Assembly (NCBI RefSeq): GCF_004770475.1
Contig: NZ_RQHK01000017.1
Span: 186,001 to 250,000 of the forward strand
DNA length: 64,000 bases
Source of the DNA: Leptospira mtsangambouensis
Lineage (GTDB): Bacteria > Spirochaetota > Leptospiria > Leptospirales > Leptospiraceae
Reading direction: 5' to 3'
The notes under the pieces are model-generated. The model worked only from the letters and a program-made list of their open reading frames with translations. It did not search any database and was not told the DNA's origin. Shown here piece by piece: positions 63,949-64,000 of the stretch (position 1 is its first letter; each line of letters begins with the position of its first letter). The position numbers and the translations under genes were made by a program.

Positions 63949-64000
63949 AATACTTTTATCTTTTTATCAGCATCGTTTCTATATACTATTTTCTGAATTG

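Noticed and set aside
1..64000. CRISPR arrays, tRNA or rRNA genes, insertion sequences, prophage genes
   Set aside because: No regular spaced repeats, no tRNA-like cloverleaf, no rRNA-like sequence, and no transposase, integrase or phage structural proteins were seen in reading the window.

Overview
The window looks like a spirochaete chromosome, most likely Leptospira and probably a free-living (saprophytic) species. The DNA is AT-rich and coding-dense on both strands. It carries the flgN-flgK-flgL-fliW-csrA motility block, several SpoIIE-type phosphatases, lipoproteins with loose lipoboxes, and many proteins that look genus-specific. The genus is inferred from gene content and protein style; no search was run.

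Layout. 1-3.2 kb: the 3' part of gcvP, then a thioredoxin-like 2Fe-2S ferredoxin. 3.2-4.6 kb: an AT-richer islet with a DHFR-family gene, a broken small membrane-protein gene found by hand, and a GC-rich hairpin. 4.7-14.8 kb: a diheme cytochrome c (+), facing a minus-strand run of plsC, icmF (fused isobutyryl-CoA mutase), a membrane protein with a voltage-sensor-like segment, a membrane-anchored unknown and a secreted papain-like protease. 14.8-24.8 kb: PAP2 phosphatase, a polysaccharide flippase, two divergent envelope unknowns, a receiver-HATPase response regulator, a Deg-type protease paired with a pseudoprotease, and a double rhodanese. 24.8-29 kb: a GH31 lipoprotein close to sulfoquinovosidases, a metallophosphoesterase, OsmC and a DUF374 acyltransferase. 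29-33.5 kb: flagellar hook-filament junction proteins with the FliW/CsrA regulators. 33.6-39.5 kb: small zinc/DUF proteins, Aat, a PilZ-like protein and an ECF sigma operon. 39.5-49.4 kb: a PhoB/PhoR-like pair behind three 11-bp direct repeats, then argJ joined by 4-bp overlaps to a degenerate and an intact SpoIIE phosphatase, an M50-like protease, UDP-glucuronate decarboxylase and an orphan PntAA. 49.5-55.4 kb (minus): OmpA/PD40 protein, PilZ-like protein, hisS, PAP2 and a LpxL-type acyltransferase. 55.5-64 kb: folP, two TPR proteins, rlpA, a large HAMP-SpoIIE-TPR phosphatase, and a soluble chemoreceptor with a CZB zinc domain.

Themes. Signalling is heavy on partner-switch parts: three SpoIIE-type domains (one degenerate) and a receiver fused to an RsbW-like ATPase. 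Several enzyme-like proteins lack expected residues (pseudoprotease, pseudophosphatase, rhodanese loops without Cys, GH31 with Gln in place of the sulfonate-binding Arg). Many intergenic spacers hold perfect or near-perfect inverted repeats without U-tracts. No tRNA, rRNA, CRISPR array, insertion sequence or prophage was seen. The strongest candidates for something undescribed are the pore-less voltage-sensor protein, the coupled pseudo/active phosphatase pair behind argJ, the ECF sigma gene without a convincing start codon, and the start-codon-sequestering stem of the GH31 gene.
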